A stretch of DNA of 64,000 nt from Rothia uropygialis. Lineage in GTDB: Bacteria; Actinomycetota; Actinomycetes; Actinomycetales; Micrococcaceae. The stretch spans positions 434,001-498,000 of the forward strand of contig NZ_NOIS01000002.1 in NCBI RefSeq assembly GCF_004137765.1. The letters run 5' to 3'. Of this stretch, positions 1-9,232 are shown piece after piece (position 1 is the first letter of the stretch; every line of letters starts with the position of its first letter). Below the pieces are notes generated by a model that did not search any database, had not been told where the DNA came from, and saw nothing but the letters and a program-made list of their open reading frames with translations. A program made the position numbers and the translations under genes.

Positions 1-1347
1 TCAGTCGTCGCCGGCGACGACGCGCGGATGAAGATCTTCCTCGGGCGGATTCCAGGTGCTCGGGTCGACGGCCACCTGCTCGCCGGAACGAATGTCCTTG
101 ACCTCGTGGGTCGTATTGCCTGAGTCGTCAGTCCCCAGGAACCACACGAAGGGTATGCCTCGGCGATCCGCGTACTTGATCTGTTTGCCGAATTTCGCGG
201 CGCTGGCCGAGACTTCACACGCGATCCCTCGGGACCGGAGGTGATCGGCGACGTCCTGCGCAGCCGACCATGCTTCGTCGTTGGTCAGGGCAACCAGCAC
301 CGCGGAAGGCACCTTGCGCGTGGGGCGGGCCAGCTCCTGGGAGAGAATTCGGGAGACCAAGCGAGTCACGCCGATCGAGAGTCCTACGCCGGGGTAGGTT
401 TTCTTCCCCGTCGAAGCGAGGGACTCGTAGCGTCCGCCGGAGCAGATGGAACCCAATTGTTCGTGCCCCACCAGTACGGTCTCGTAGACGGTCCCCGTGT
501 AGTAGTCCAGGCCGCGGGCGATCGACAGATCTGCGATGACCCTGCCCGGCGCGCGTTTGGACGCTTCCTCGATGACCTCGGTCAATTCGGCCAGGCCCTG
601 GTCGAGGAGTTCGTCCTCCACACCAAAAGCGCGGACCTTCTCCGCAAAAGAGGTGTCTTCTGCGGTGATGGACGCCAAGTTCAACGCGGCGCGAACTTGC
701 TCGTCCGTGGCCTCGAGCTCGTCCTTGAGGAGCTGACCCACGGCCACGGGCCCGATCTTGTCCAACTTGTCGATCGAACGCAGGACCCCCGCGGTGTCGG
801 ACAGTCCGATGCCGCGATAGAAGCCTTCGGAAAGTTTGCGGTTGTTGACCCGCAATTTGAATTCGGGAATGGGCAACCGAGTCAGGGCGTCCACGACGAT
901 CAGTGCGAGCTCCACGTCGTATCGGAACGGCAGCGTTTCTTCTCCGACGACGTCGATATCCGCTTGCGTGAACTCGCGGGCCCGGCCTTCCTGTGGGCGC
1001 TCCCCCCGCCAGGACTTCTGGATCTGGTACCGCATGAACGGGAAATTCAGGTATCCCGCGTTCTCCACGACATACCGGGCGAAAGGGACTGTCAGGTCGA
1101 AGTGGAGCGCGAGTTTCTCCGCTTTCTTGGTGTCCGGATCTTCCTGGAGACGGGACACCGCGTAAACCTCTTTGTCGATCTCGCCCTTTTGGAGGAGCTG
1201 ATCGATAGTTTCCACAGACCGGGTTTCAACGGAGGAGAATCCGTGGAGTTCGAACGTATGCCTCAAGACGTCCAGCACGTGATTCTCCACGACCCTCTCT
1301 TGGGGTAGCAATTCCGGAAAACCTGACAGGGACGCCTTACGGGCCAT
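1..1347 (-). CDS. hisS: Histidyl-tRNA synthetase
   Basis: Class II aminoacyl-tRNA synthetase that charges tRNA-His. The 448-residue protein shows motif 2 (SWRGERPQEGRAREF, about 112-126), the HisRS signatures RGLDYYTG (279-286) and GGRYE (305-309), motif 3 (GVGLSIGVTR, about 320-329) and a C-terminal anticodon-binding domain. The ATG at 1347 is preceded by a strong GAGGAG Shine-Dalgarno. An in-frame start 48 nt further upstream is less likely because family homology begins at MARKASLSGF. The stop codon is the first three bases of the window, so the gene is complete. It diverges from the DUF349 gene, in the neighbourhood usual for actinobacterial rel/hisS loci. Confidence 0.97.
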   Translation of the reverse strand: MARKASLSGFPELLPQERVVENHVLDVLRHTFELHGFSSVETRSVETIDQLLQKGEIDKEVYAVSRLQEDPDTKKAEKLALHFDLTVPFARYVVENAGYLNFPFMRYQIQKSWRGERPQEGRAREFTQADIDVVGEETLPFRYDVELALIVVDALTRLPIPEFKLRVNNRKLSEGFYRGIGLSDTAGVLRSIDKLDKIGPVAVGQLLKDELEATDEQVRAALNLASITAEDTSFAEKVRAFGVEDELLDQGLAELTEVIEEASKRAPGRVIADLSIARGLDYYTGTVYETVLVGHEQLGSICSGGRYESLASTGKKTYPGVGLSIGVTRLVSRILSQELARPTRKVPSAVLVALTNDEAWSAAQDVADHLRSRGIACEVSASAAKFGKQIKYADRRGIPFVWFLGTDDSGNTTHEVKDIRSGEQVAVDPSTWNPPEEDLHPRVVAGDD

Positions 1348-1459
1348 GTGCCTCTCCTCGAGTTTTGAGCATGCCGGCGCGCACATCGCGCACAATCATC
1401 CTTAAGACTAAACCTTGGCGAGGACCCAAGCGAACCGAAAAACGGGGGTGAAAGGCCCC

Positions 1460-1481
1460 GATGAGGCATAATTGCCTCATC
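1460..1481. promoter_or_regulatory. 22-bp perfect palindrome in the hisS / DUF349 divergent region
   Basis: Two perfect 9-bp arms (GATGAGGCA and TGCCTCATC) flank a TAAT centre. The element lies in the 268-bp intergenic region between the divergent hisS and DUF349 genes. It has no U-rich tail on either side, so an operator or a structured leader is more plausible than a terminator. No regulator can be assigned. Confidence 0.5.
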
Positions 1482-1615
1482 TTCTCGCGAAACACCCCAT
1501 TCACGTGACGCGCGCCCCATATATATTGGTGTCCAGTGCCCATGAAATCTCAGGGCGCCGTCGCACATCGATACACCAGGGCCGCACAGGCCCTCCCACG
1601 AAAAGAGTTTCAGCG

Positions 1616-2947
1616 GTGACCGAGAAGAAGCCCGACGACATGCCCACTCCGGCCAACCTGCCCGGGGCCCCGACCGCGCCCAAACCTGCCGCTCCCCCTG
1701 TGCGGCCGTCCCTGGAGGAGGCGAAGAAATTTGGATCCGTCGGCGAGGACGGACACGTCTACGTCGAAGTGCGCGGAGAGAATATACCGGTAGGGGCGTT
1801 CCCGGACGCCACCGAAGACGAGGCCCTCGCCTACTTCGCGAGGAAGTTTGCTGAAGTCGAGACCCAGATTTCCTTGTTGGAGGATCGAGTCTCCCAGGGC
1901 ACCGACGCGGCCTCGGTTTCCCGAACCATTGGCAGCCTCAAGGAACAGGTTGCTGCACGGGGAATGGTCGGCGACATAGCCGATTTGGAGAAACGGCTCG
2001 ATGCTCTGGAACAAGCAGCGAGCCGTCTCACGGAGGAGCAGGAACGCGAGGCAGCGGCCGCGAAGGAGCGTGCTCGCACCGAACGGGAAGCCATCGTCAA
2101 GGCGGCCGAAGACGTCGCCGAGCAAGACCCTGCTCAGACTCACTGGAAGAATTCCAGCGCCCGGATGAACGACCTTTTCAATGCTTGGAAGACCGCCCAG
2201 AAGGAGAACAGGCTTCATAAGTCGGTCGAAGATGAACTGTGGAAGCGCTTCCGCAACGCACGGACGACCTTCGACAAACATCGCCGCGCCTACTTCTCCC
2301 AGTTGGATCAAGACAACGCGAAGGCCAAGAAAGCCAAAGAAGGCCTGATCGCCGAGGCCGAAGCTCTTTCCGGGTCGACCGACTGGGGCGAAACCTCCAT
2401 CAAGTACCGCGACCTCATGGATCGGTGGAAGAAGGCACCACGTGCGTCCCGCAAGGAAGACGACGCCCTGTGGGCCCGTTTCCGGGCGGCCCAGGACGTT
2501 TTCTTCAACGCCCGCGCGGCAGCCAACGAGGAAACCGATCGGGAATTCGCCGAGAACCTGAAGGTCAAGGAAGCCCTGCTCGAGAGGGCGCGCGCTATTC
2601 TGCCGGTCAAGGATCCGGATGTCGCCAAGGCCAAACTCGCGCCCATCCTCGATGAATGGGATCGGGCCGGCATGGTTCCTCGCAGTGACCTCCGCCGCGT
2701 CGAGAACGAGCTCAAGAAGGTCCAGGACGCAATTTCCGAGGCCGAACAGGCCGAGTGGGAAAGAACCAACCCGGAAACTCAGGCCAGAGCCAACTCGATG
2801 GTGGCTCAGCTCCGGCAATCCATCGCTGGGCTGGAAGACGAGCTGGCCGCGGCGGAAGCAAAGGGAGACTCCACGGCGATCGCCAAGGCACAGGAAGCTC
2901 TGGACGCACGCCGCAAGTGGCTCGACCAGGTCGAGTCAGCCTCCTAG
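1616..2947 (+). CDS. DUF349 domain protein
   Basis: A highly charged 443-residue protein, largely alpha-helical and coiled-coil, carrying repeated DUF349 units (recurring W-K / RF motifs such as HWKNSSARMNDLFNAWK and LWKRFRNARTTFDKHR). A proline-rich N-terminal tail precedes the repeats. Start chosen at the GTG at 1616 (VTEKKPDD), where family-like sequence begins; the reading frame stays open further upstream. The family is very common next to rel/hisS in Actinobacteria and its biochemical role is unsettled. A strong intrinsic terminator follows the gene, so it is probably transcribed alone. Confidence 0.85.
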   Translation: MTEKKPDDMPTPANLPGAPTAPKPAAPPVRPSLEEAKKFGSVGEDGHVYVEVRGENIPVGAFPDATEDEALAYFARKFAEVETQISLLEDRVSQGTDAASVSRTIGSLKEQVAARGMVGDIADLEKRLDALEQAASRLTEEQEREAAAAKERARTEREAIVKAAEDVAEQDPAQTHWKNSSARMNDLFNAWKTAQKENRLHKSVEDELWKRFRNARTTFDKHRRAYFSQLDQDNAKAKKAKEGLIAEAEALSGSTDWGETSIKYRDLMDRWKKAPRASRKEDDALWARFRAAQDVFFNARAAANEETDREFAENLKVKEALLERARAILPVKDPDVAKAKLAPILDEWDRAGMVPRSDLRRVENELKKVQDAISEAEQAEWERTNPETQARANSMVAQLRQSIAGLEDELAAAEAKGDSTAIAKAQEALDARRKWLDQVESAS

Positions 2948-2975
2948 CCGCAGCACAGGCGTCCTGTGCCTCATG

Positions 2976-3025
2976 AAGCACGGGTTCGGGAATTTATCCA
3001 CAAATTTCCGAAACCCGTGCTTTTT
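2976..3025 (+). terminator. Intrinsic terminator after the DUF349 gene
   Basis: A long, nearly perfect stem (AAGCACGGGTT...AACCCGTGCTT) is followed by TTTTT. A second small hairpin (GCACAGG-CGT-CCTGTGC) lies just upstream at about 2953-2969. Confidence 0.8.
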
Positions 3026-3044
3026 GCGCTTTTCGTACGGTGAG

Positions 3045-3698
3045 ATGAGTCGTATGCATAGCGATTCCCCGACCGAACGTACCGTTTCACCCCGTCCTGA
3101 GACTCTGTGGGAAGTTCACTTTGCGGAATTGGGGTGCCCACAAAGCTTGCTTCTCGCCGGAGTGCATCTGACCGAAGCCGAGGCCCAGACGCTGGCGGCA
3201 CGTGGACTCCTTGCGCCTGTTCTTCACCGCGTTTACAGCAGTTCCGCGCCATCGCCGGAGTTACGGGCATATGCGGCCGGTCTCCATCTGAGAGCCTTGA
3301 GCCGGCGCCGGTCCGTACTCCACCGACTGACCGCGGCTTGGATCTACGGGTGTGCGGCTCCGCCCCGCTATCTCGAGTGCACGGTCAACGGGAGCGATGG
3401 CCACAAGTTCGGCGCCCAGGAACTGCGCTACGTCCACCACCGTTACCTGAACTATTCGCGATTCGAGGTAAACCGGGTCGGGCCCGTACTGGTTACCACT
3501 CCCCTGCGGACATGCGTGGACCTCGCTGCTTTCGACGCCTCACCCGCTGGGGACGCCGCCTTGGCGACCTTCATACGAGCACCCTCATTCGGCTGTTCGC
3601 CGCCGGTCCTGTGCGCGGCTCTGGCTGCGGTCCCACGGCTCAAGTTCCGAAGGCGAGCGATCGAGCGTGTGCATCAGCTGGCGCCCACGGTGTCCTGA
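3045..3698 (+). CDS. AbiEi-antitoxin-like hypothetical protein
   Basis: A 217-residue basic protein. The N-terminal half (about 25-75) resembles the winged-helix type IV antitoxin AbiEi module: a helix-turn-helix with an 'ARGLLAPVLHRVYSS' wing, as in the many actinobacterial proteins annotated that way. The C-terminal half (HRLTAAWIYG..., TTPLRTCVDLA) resembles the central region of the same proteins. No nuclease domain and no partner toxin gene is visible. Start ATG 3045 has a weak ribosome site; ATG 3054 is an alternative. It sits convergent to rel, 17 bp away. It may be a stand-alone DNA-binding protein. Function unknown. Confidence 0.6.
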   Translation: MSRMHSDSPTERTVSPRPETLWEVHFAELGCPQSLLLAGVHLTEAEAQTLAARGLLAPVLHRVYSSSAPSPELRAYAAGLHLRALSRRRSVLHRLTAAWIYGCAAPPRYLECTVNGSDGHKFGAQELRYVHHRYLNYSRFEVNRVGPVLVTTPLRTCVDLAAFDASPAGDAALATFIRAPSFGCSPPVLCAALAAVPRLKFRRRAIERVHQLAPTVS

Positions 3699-3715
3699 TT
3701 CCCGCCGCAGGCCGT

Positions 3716-6100
3716 TCAGGACGCAGGTTGGGTTGGCGTTGGACGAGAACCCGTGATTCGGTAGACGTCGTACACGCCGTCGATGCCGCGGACAGTATTG
3801 AGCACATGGTCAAGGTATCTGGGATCACCCATTTCGAAGGAGAAACGGGAAATAGCAAGCCGGGACACGTTGGTGTGAACATTCGCCGAGAGAATATTGA
3901 CGTGGCTTTCCGACAGCACCCTGGTCACATCCGAGAGCAAAGACTTGCGGTCCAAAGCCTCGACCTGGATTTCCACCAGGAACACCGAGGATTTGGTCGG
4001 TGCCCACTGCACCTCGATGCGCCGGGGGTCATCCTGTGCCTGCCGCATGTTGGGACAATCCACTCTGTGCACCGAGATGCCATTCCCGCGGGTCACGATT
4101 CCCATGATCTCGTCCGGAGGAACGGGGGTGCAGCAGCGTGCCAATTTGGTGTAGACGCCATCTGCACCTTGGACCACTACGCCCGAATCCGCGAACTTGG
4201 GGCGCGCATGCGTCGTAATGGAGGTTTCTTCCTCGAGGTCTTCTTCCTCGGTTCCGGAACCGCCCAAGAGATCGACAAGTCGGTCGATGACGTCCTGGGC
4301 CTTGATCTGACCTTCTCCGACGGCCTCGTACAGGGCGGCGACGTCGTCTTTGTGTTGCTCCTCTGCAACCGACAGGAGGAGTTTGCTCGTCAGAAGCCTC
4401 TGTAAAGGCAGGCTGTGGCGGCGCATGGACCGCGTGAGGTTGTCCTTGCCCTTTTCAATGGCCTCTTCGCGGCGTTCCTTGGTCAGATAATGCCGGATTT
4501 TGGTCCGCGCCCGCGGACTCGCGACAAATTTGAGCCAGTCTTCGCTGGGGCCGGCATCCTCGGCCTTGGTCGTCAAGACCTCAATACGGTCACCGTGGTT
4601 GAGCTTCGAGGACAGGGGCACAAGCTTGCCGTTCACCCTGGCTCCGATGGTGTGCTCGCCGACCTGGGTGTGGATCGCGTAGGCAAAATCGACCGGTGTC
4701 GAGCCGGCTGGCAGGGAAAGAACGTCACCCGCTGGTGTGAACACAAAGACTTCCTGGGCGTTGACCTCGTAGCGAAGCGAATCCAGGAATTCTGACGAGT
4801 CACTGGTCTCGGACTGCCAGGACATCAACGACTGCAACCACTTCAACGCGTCGGCGGAGTCTTCGGTGCGTTGCCCTGAGGAGGATGCTTCGCCGCGGGC
4901 GGCAGCTTTGTATTTCCAGTGGGCCGCAATGCCGTATTCGGCTTTCTGGTGCATCTCGTGCGTACGGATCTGCACCTCAACGGGTCGCCCGGACGGGCCG
5001 ATCACGGCGGTATGCAACGACTGATACGTGTTGAATTTGGGAACCGCAATGTAGTCCTTGAACCTGCCGGGGAGAGGCTTCCACACCTCATGGATCGCAC
5101 CGAGCGCTGCATAACAGTCGCGCACGGAATCCACGAGGATTCGGATCGCGAGGAGATCGTAGATCTCGTCGAATTCTTTGTCCCGAAGGATCATCTTTTG
5201 GTAGATCGAGTAATAATGCTTCGGTCGCCCCGTGACCTCGCACGAAATGTTGGATGCCTTGAGTTCGTCCATCACCCCCGTGCGGATTTCCTGGAGCTGC
5301 CGTTCGCGTTCCGGGGTCCGGTCCCCGACCATCCGGACGATCTCGTCGTAGATCCGGGGTTCAAGGGCCGCGAAGGAGAGATCTTCGAGTTCCCATTTGA
5401 TGGTGTTGATTCCCAACCGGTGCGCCAGTGGGGCGAAGATTTCCAGGGTTTCTTTCGCTTTGCGGGCACTCGACTGCGGGGACACGAAACGCCACGTCCG
5501 TGCGTTGTGGAGACGGTCGGCCAATTTGATGACGAGAACACGGATGTCCTTGGCCATGGCGATGACCATTTTGCGGACCGTCTCGGCCTGGGCGTGTTCC
5601 CCGTAGGTGACCTTGTCCAGTTTGGTCACGCCGTCGACGAGTTCGGCGACTTCTTCACCGAAGTCTGCCGTGAGCTCCTCGAGGGAGTACTCCGTGTCCT
5701 CGACCGTGTCGTGCAACAACCCGGCAATGAGCGTGGCCCCTGAGGCACCCAATTCCGCCAGAATCGTGGTGACAGCAACCGGATGAGTGATGTACGGATC
5801 GCCGCTCTTGCGTTTCTGCCCGGTGTGGTGCTTGTCCGCGACGGCGAAGGCCCGCTCGATCGTGGAGAAATCCTCCTGCGGATTGTTGGCTTTGACAGTT
5901 CTCAGCAAGGGAACCAGAACCGGCGAGACCGGTTTGCTCCTGCTAGCCGCGGTCGAGTCGCTGATGCCTTCCGTTGGCTGGTTCCCGTTTTCGGCCGGGA
6001 TGACGGAAGCTTTGGGGAATGCCCGACGTTCAGGCGTCCTCGTTGACGCCGACATAACCCTATGAGTCCCGTGGCTTTGTTGATCATCGGATGATGCCAT
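3716..6100 (-). CDS. rel: Bifunctional (p)ppGpp synthetase/hydrolase
   Basis: Long RelA/SpoT homologue of 794 residues controlling the stringent response. Order of domains: low-complexity N-terminus; HD hydrolase domain with GLLHDTVEDT (His130-Asp131); synthetase domain with RFKDYIAVPK (346-355) and YQSLHT; TGS domain (about 455-515); C-terminal ACT/RRM domain (about 715-785). The RFKD motif is the bifunctional type, not the EFDD of RelA-only enzymes. ATG 6100 follows AGGAGG with ideal spacing. Monocistronic appearance; convergent with the AbiEi-like gene and codirectional with secDF upstream. Confidence 0.97.
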   Translation of the reverse strand: MASSDDQQSHGTHRVMSASTRTPERRAFPKASVIPAENGNQPTEGISDSTAASRSKPVSPVLVPLLRTVKANNPQEDFSTIERAFAVADKHHTGQKRKSGDPYITHPVAVTTILAELGASGATLIAGLLHDTVEDTEYSLEELTADFGEEVAELVDGVTKLDKVTYGEHAQAETVRKMVIAMAKDIRVLVIKLADRLHNARTWRFVSPQSSARKAKETLEIFAPLAHRLGINTIKWELEDLSFAALEPRIYDEIVRMVGDRTPERERQLQEIRTGVMDELKASNISCEVTGRPKHYYSIYQKMILRDKEFDEIYDLLAIRILVDSVRDCYAALGAIHEVWKPLPGRFKDYIAVPKFNTYQSLHTAVIGPSGRPVEVQIRTHEMHQKAEYGIAAHWKYKAAARGEASSSGQRTEDSADALKWLQSLMSWQSETSDSSEFLDSLRYEVNAQEVFVFTPAGDVLSLPAGSTPVDFAYAIHTQVGEHTIGARVNGKLVPLSSKLNHGDRIEVLTTKAEDAGPSEDWLKFVASPRARTKIRHYLTKERREEAIEKGKDNLTRSMRRHSLPLQRLLTSKLLLSVAEEQHKDDVAALYEAVGEGQIKAQDVIDRLVDLLGGSGTEEEDLEEETSITTHARPKFADSGVVVQGADGVYTKLARCCTPVPPDEIMGIVTRGNGISVHRVDCPNMRQAQDDPRRIEVQWAPTKSSVFLVEIQVEALDRKSLLSDVTRVLSESHVNILSANVHTNVSRLAISRFSFEMGDPRYLDHVLNTVRGIDGVYDVYRITGSRPTPTQPAS

Positions 6101-6195
6101 GATGAACCTCCTGACCGTGTAATGGACTTAGTTTAGTCCTCGCGGAGCGCTGAGCCGATTCGAAACGGCCGGGGCCTCTCTAAGCGAACGCAGAA

Positions 6196-6226
6196 ACGCC
6201 GGCGCGGCTTCACAGCCGCACCGGCG
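6196..6226 (-). terminator. Hairpin downstream of secF
   Basis: A GC-rich stem-loop (ACGCCGGtGCGGC / GCCGCgCCGGCGT around a 6-nt loop) lies 22 bp past the secF stop. On the minus strand it runs into a short T-rich stretch. Likely transcription end of the yajC-secD-secF unit. Confidence 0.6.
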
Positions 6227-6248
6227 TCGCACTTCGACAGTAGCGATC

Positions 6249-7415
6249 TCAGACCACCGCACCGTTATCGGGTTTGTCGTCACCGCCCGGGTCCAAACGG
6301 GGTACCGGATTGGTGTCCGTGGTGACATTGCCGTTGCCCAGTGAGGAACGACCTGCTGTCGAGGAGCCGGACCGGCTCGAGCTCGACGACCCGGAAGAGC
6401 GCGCTTCGCGCCCGGCATCGGATGCGGCGGCGGTGTCCTCCGAGGAGTCCTGGCCCTCGACGAGCCTCGCCTGTTCCTTGATCGGCTTCTCCCCTTGACG
6501 CAAAACAGCATAGAGGGGGGCGGAGACGAACAAGGTTCCCAGGGTCCCCATAATGATGCCGATGAACAAGGCAAGGGACAGATCCTGCAGGGTTCCCGCG
6601 CCGAGCAGGAAGGCCCCAATGAACAGGATCGAACCGACGGGCAGGATTCCGACGACCGACGTATTGATGGACCTCACCAGCGTCTGGTTGACCGCCAGGT
6701 TGACCTCGTCGGCAAAGGTCCGCTTCCTGTTGCTCCGGTATCCCTTGGTGTTCTCGCGGATCTTGTCGAAGACTACGACCGAGTCGTAGAGCGAATAGGA
6801 AAGGATCGTGAGGAATCCGATAATTGCCGACGGAGTCACTTCGAAGCCCACCAACGCGTAGACACCTGCTGTGGTGATGACGGTGAAGAGCAGGCCCGCG
6901 ATGGCCGAGAGGGACATCTTGACGGTGCGGAAATACAACGCCATGCCAATGGTTGCCAGCACGACGAAGACGATCAGCCCCCAGGTGGCTTGACGAGTGA
7001 CGCCGGCACCCCACGTCGGGCCGACATACGAGGACGTCACATCGTCCGGTTTGACGTCGTAGGCCTTCTGCAGGGCTTCCTTGACGGCCAGCGTGTCGTC
7101 ATCGCTCAACTGTTCGGTTTGCACGCGAACGGTTCCGGCAGCAATGCGCGTCACCTCGGTCTCGGCCGCGCCCGCGTGTTTCGAAACGGCGTCCTTTCCG
7201 GTCTGGATGTCCGTGTTCTTGGTATCGGAAACCGTGAACTCGGAACCGCCCCGAAAATCGATGCCCATTTTGAACCCACCCGTGAGGACCGGGATCAGAA
7301 GAGCAATGATGACCAGTACCGCGGAAATTCCGAGCCAGAGCTTCTTCTTCGGAATAAACGGCAAGGAAGTCTTGCCCGTATAGAGATTGCTACCGAACTC
7401 TGCGAACTTAGGCAT
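6249..7415 (-). CDS. secF: Protein translocase subunit SecF
   Basis: Inner-membrane RND-superfamily partner of SecD that uses the proton gradient to complete Sec export. 388 residues with an N-terminal TM (about 27-46), the family motif GIDFRGGSEF (about 52-61), a P1-like periplasmic region, five more TM segments and the conserved YSLYDSVVVFDKIREN motif. The C-terminal 75 residues are a Ser/Arg-rich low-complexity tail typical of actinobacterial SecF. Its start overlaps the 3' end of secD by 8 bp, indicating translational coupling. Confidence 0.95.
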   Translation of the reverse strand: MPKFAEFGSNLYTGKTSLPFIPKKKLWLGISAVLVIIALLIPVLTGGFKMGIDFRGGSEFTVSDTKNTDIQTGKDAVSKHAGAAETEVTRIAAGTVRVQTEQLSDDDTLAVKEALQKAYDVKPDDVTSSYVGPTWGAGVTRQATWGLIVFVVLATIGMALYFRTVKMSLSAIAGLLFTVITTAGVYALVGFEVTPSAIIGFLTILSYSLYDSVVVFDKIRENTKGYRSNRKRTFADEVNLAVNQTLVRSINTSVVGILPVGSILFIGAFLLGAGTLQDLSLALFIGIIMGTLGTLFVSAPLYAVLRQGEKPIKEQARLVEGQDSSEDTAAASDAGREARSSGSSSSSRSGSSTAGRSSLGNGNVTTDTNPVPRLDPGGDDKPDNGAVV

Positions 7416-9165
7416 TGTCGGCTCCTTCAGGATTTTGGCCGGCCTTCTCTTCAGGGGATTCGGCCTGGTGCTCCTTTGATTTCAGAGCCTCGGCACGGCG
7501 TCTTTCGGCAATGGTGAGGGGACGGTCCGGTTCTTCCCCGACCTCGTCCCGGCGGCGCTTTCGACGCGGTGAGTCTTCGGGGTCGCGGAGCCGGCCGGCA
7601 CCCCGGTACAACGGGACGTACCCGAGGGCGTGAGCATCCAATCCGGAGAGTCTGTGCCCTTCCCCGAAGAACTTGGTCCTGGAGAGTAGAACCATCATCG
7701 GATGGGTGAACCAGAAGATCACCATGAGGTCGGCAATCGCCGTGAGGCCGAGCGTGAAGGCGAAGCCTCGCACGTTGCCCACGGCCACGAAGTACAACAC
7801 GACGGCGGCCAGGAGGTTGACGCCCTTTGACGCCCAAATGGTTCTGCGCGCACGCATCCACCCGTGGTCCACCGCAGAGGGCACACTTCGCCCTTCCCTC
7901 AAACCGTCTCTGATGCGTTCGAAGTAGACGATGAACGAGTCCGCCGTCTGACCGATCGCGACGATGAGACCCGCGACGCCCGCGAGGGAGAGTCTGTAGT
8001 TGACTCCCCAACCGAGCAGTGTGATGGCCTCGTAGGTGACCACCCCAGCGACGAGCAGGGAGGCAATCGTCACGAAACCGAGTAGTCGGTATTGGAACAG
8101 CGAGTAGATGCAGACGAGCAACAGGCCGATGATTCCGGCGATAATGCCCATCTGCAACTGGTCCGTGCCCAAGGTCGCCGATATCTGTTGCTCGGACTCG
8201 ATGTTGAAGCTGATCGGCAGCGCACCGTATTTCAGTTGTTCGGAGAGGCTCTTGGCATCATCCTCGGTGAAGTTGCCGGTGATCTGAGCCTGACCGTCGG
8301 AGATCACGTTCTGCGCCCGGGGAGCCTGCAACACTCCCCCGTCGAGCATGATCGCGAAGGACGCCTTGGGGTCGTTCTGGTTCTGGCCGTAGAAGCCGTA
8401 GAGACGCTGGGTCACGTCTTTGAAGACGTTCTTCGCGTGATCGTTGAACGTGATGTTCACGCCCCACTGACCCGTGCTCACGCCCCCGCCGGACTCGACT
8501 TGTGAATGACTGGCATCCTTGATGTCCGAGCCGTTGAGCTCGACGGGACCAAGGATGTATTTCTGTTTGCCGTCCTGGGAGCAGGCAACCACGGCTTTCT
8601 TGGGATCGAGTTGGTCGTCTTTGCCCGGATTCGCGGTGCAGTCACGTTGCTCGTACTGCTTCTGCAACTCGGGGGTGATCCAGTTGGAATCGGATCCGTT
8701 GGTCGGCTGGGCGTCCGGATGAGGGAGTTTGGACTCTTCCGTGCGTTTGTCCTGCGGCACGGCCGCCCCCTCGCCCTCGGTCAGAACCGATCGGAAGGAC
8801 ATCTGGGCCGAAGCCTGAATGAGATCGCGAGTTTCCTGACTCGGCGTGTCAGGCATCGAAACGACCACGTTCTTGCCCGACTGAGTGCTGACCTCTGCTT
8901 CCGAGACGCCAGCGCCGTCGACGCGCTGGCGAATAATGTCCACGGCCTGGTCGAGCTGGTCTTTGCTGATGTCTCCGCCCCCGTTGGTAGCCTTGGGAGA
9001 CAGGATCATCTCCGTGCCACCGGACAAGTCCAAGGCGAGCTTGGGTGCCGCGGAACCACCGAGCTTGGTGGCCGACAGACCGACGACCCCACCGAGGACC
9101 ACCACGATGGCGGTCAACAGGAGCAGGGCCTTTCGGGCACCCGACATTCGTTTATTCCGAGCCAT
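7408..9165 (-). CDS. secD: Protein translocase subunit SecD
   Basis: 585-residue RND-type SecD. TM1 (about 13-31) is followed by the DLSGGTEM motif, a large extracytoplasmic P1 domain (about 35-360) with an actinobacterial insertion rich in Q/D/K, then TM2-TM6 with the GQTADSFIVYFERIRDGL motif. The C-terminal tail is long and charged (RRKRRRDEVGEEPDRP). ATG 9165 follows AGGAAT. Upstream yajC and downstream secF make the usual accessory translocase operon. Confidence 0.95.
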   Translation of the reverse strand: MARNKRMSGARKALLLLTAIVVVLGGVVGLSATKLGGSAAPKLALDLSGGTEMILSPKATNGGGDISKDQLDQAVDIIRQRVDGAGVSEAEVSTQSGKNVVVSMPDTPSQETRDLIQASAQMSFRSVLTEGEGAAVPQDKRTEESKLPHPDAQPTNGSDSNWITPELQKQYEQRDCTANPGKDDQLDPKKAVVACSQDGKQKYILGPVELNGSDIKDASHSQVESGGGVSTGQWGVNITFNDHAKNVFKDVTQRLYGFYGQNQNDPKASFAIMLDGGVLQAPRAQNVISDGQAQITGNFTEDDAKSLSEQLKYGALPISFNIESEQQISATLGTDQLQMGIIAGIIGLLLVCIYSLFQYRLLGFVTIASLLVAGVVTYEAITLLGWGVNYRLSLAGVAGLIVAIGQTADSFIVYFERIRDGLREGRSVPSAVDHGWMRARRTIWASKGVNLLAAVVLYFVAVGNVRGFAFTLGLTAIADLMVIFWFTHPMMVLLSRTKFFGEGHRLSGLDAHALGYVPLYRGAGRLRDPEDSPRRKRRRDEVGEEPDRPLTIAERRRAEALKSKEHQAESPEEKAGQNPEGADNA

Positions 9166-9232
9166 AAGGATTCCTGAGGATCATAAGTCGAGGTGCCCGC
9201 CGCCGGCGGACACCTCGAGAAGTGGGTTGAAC

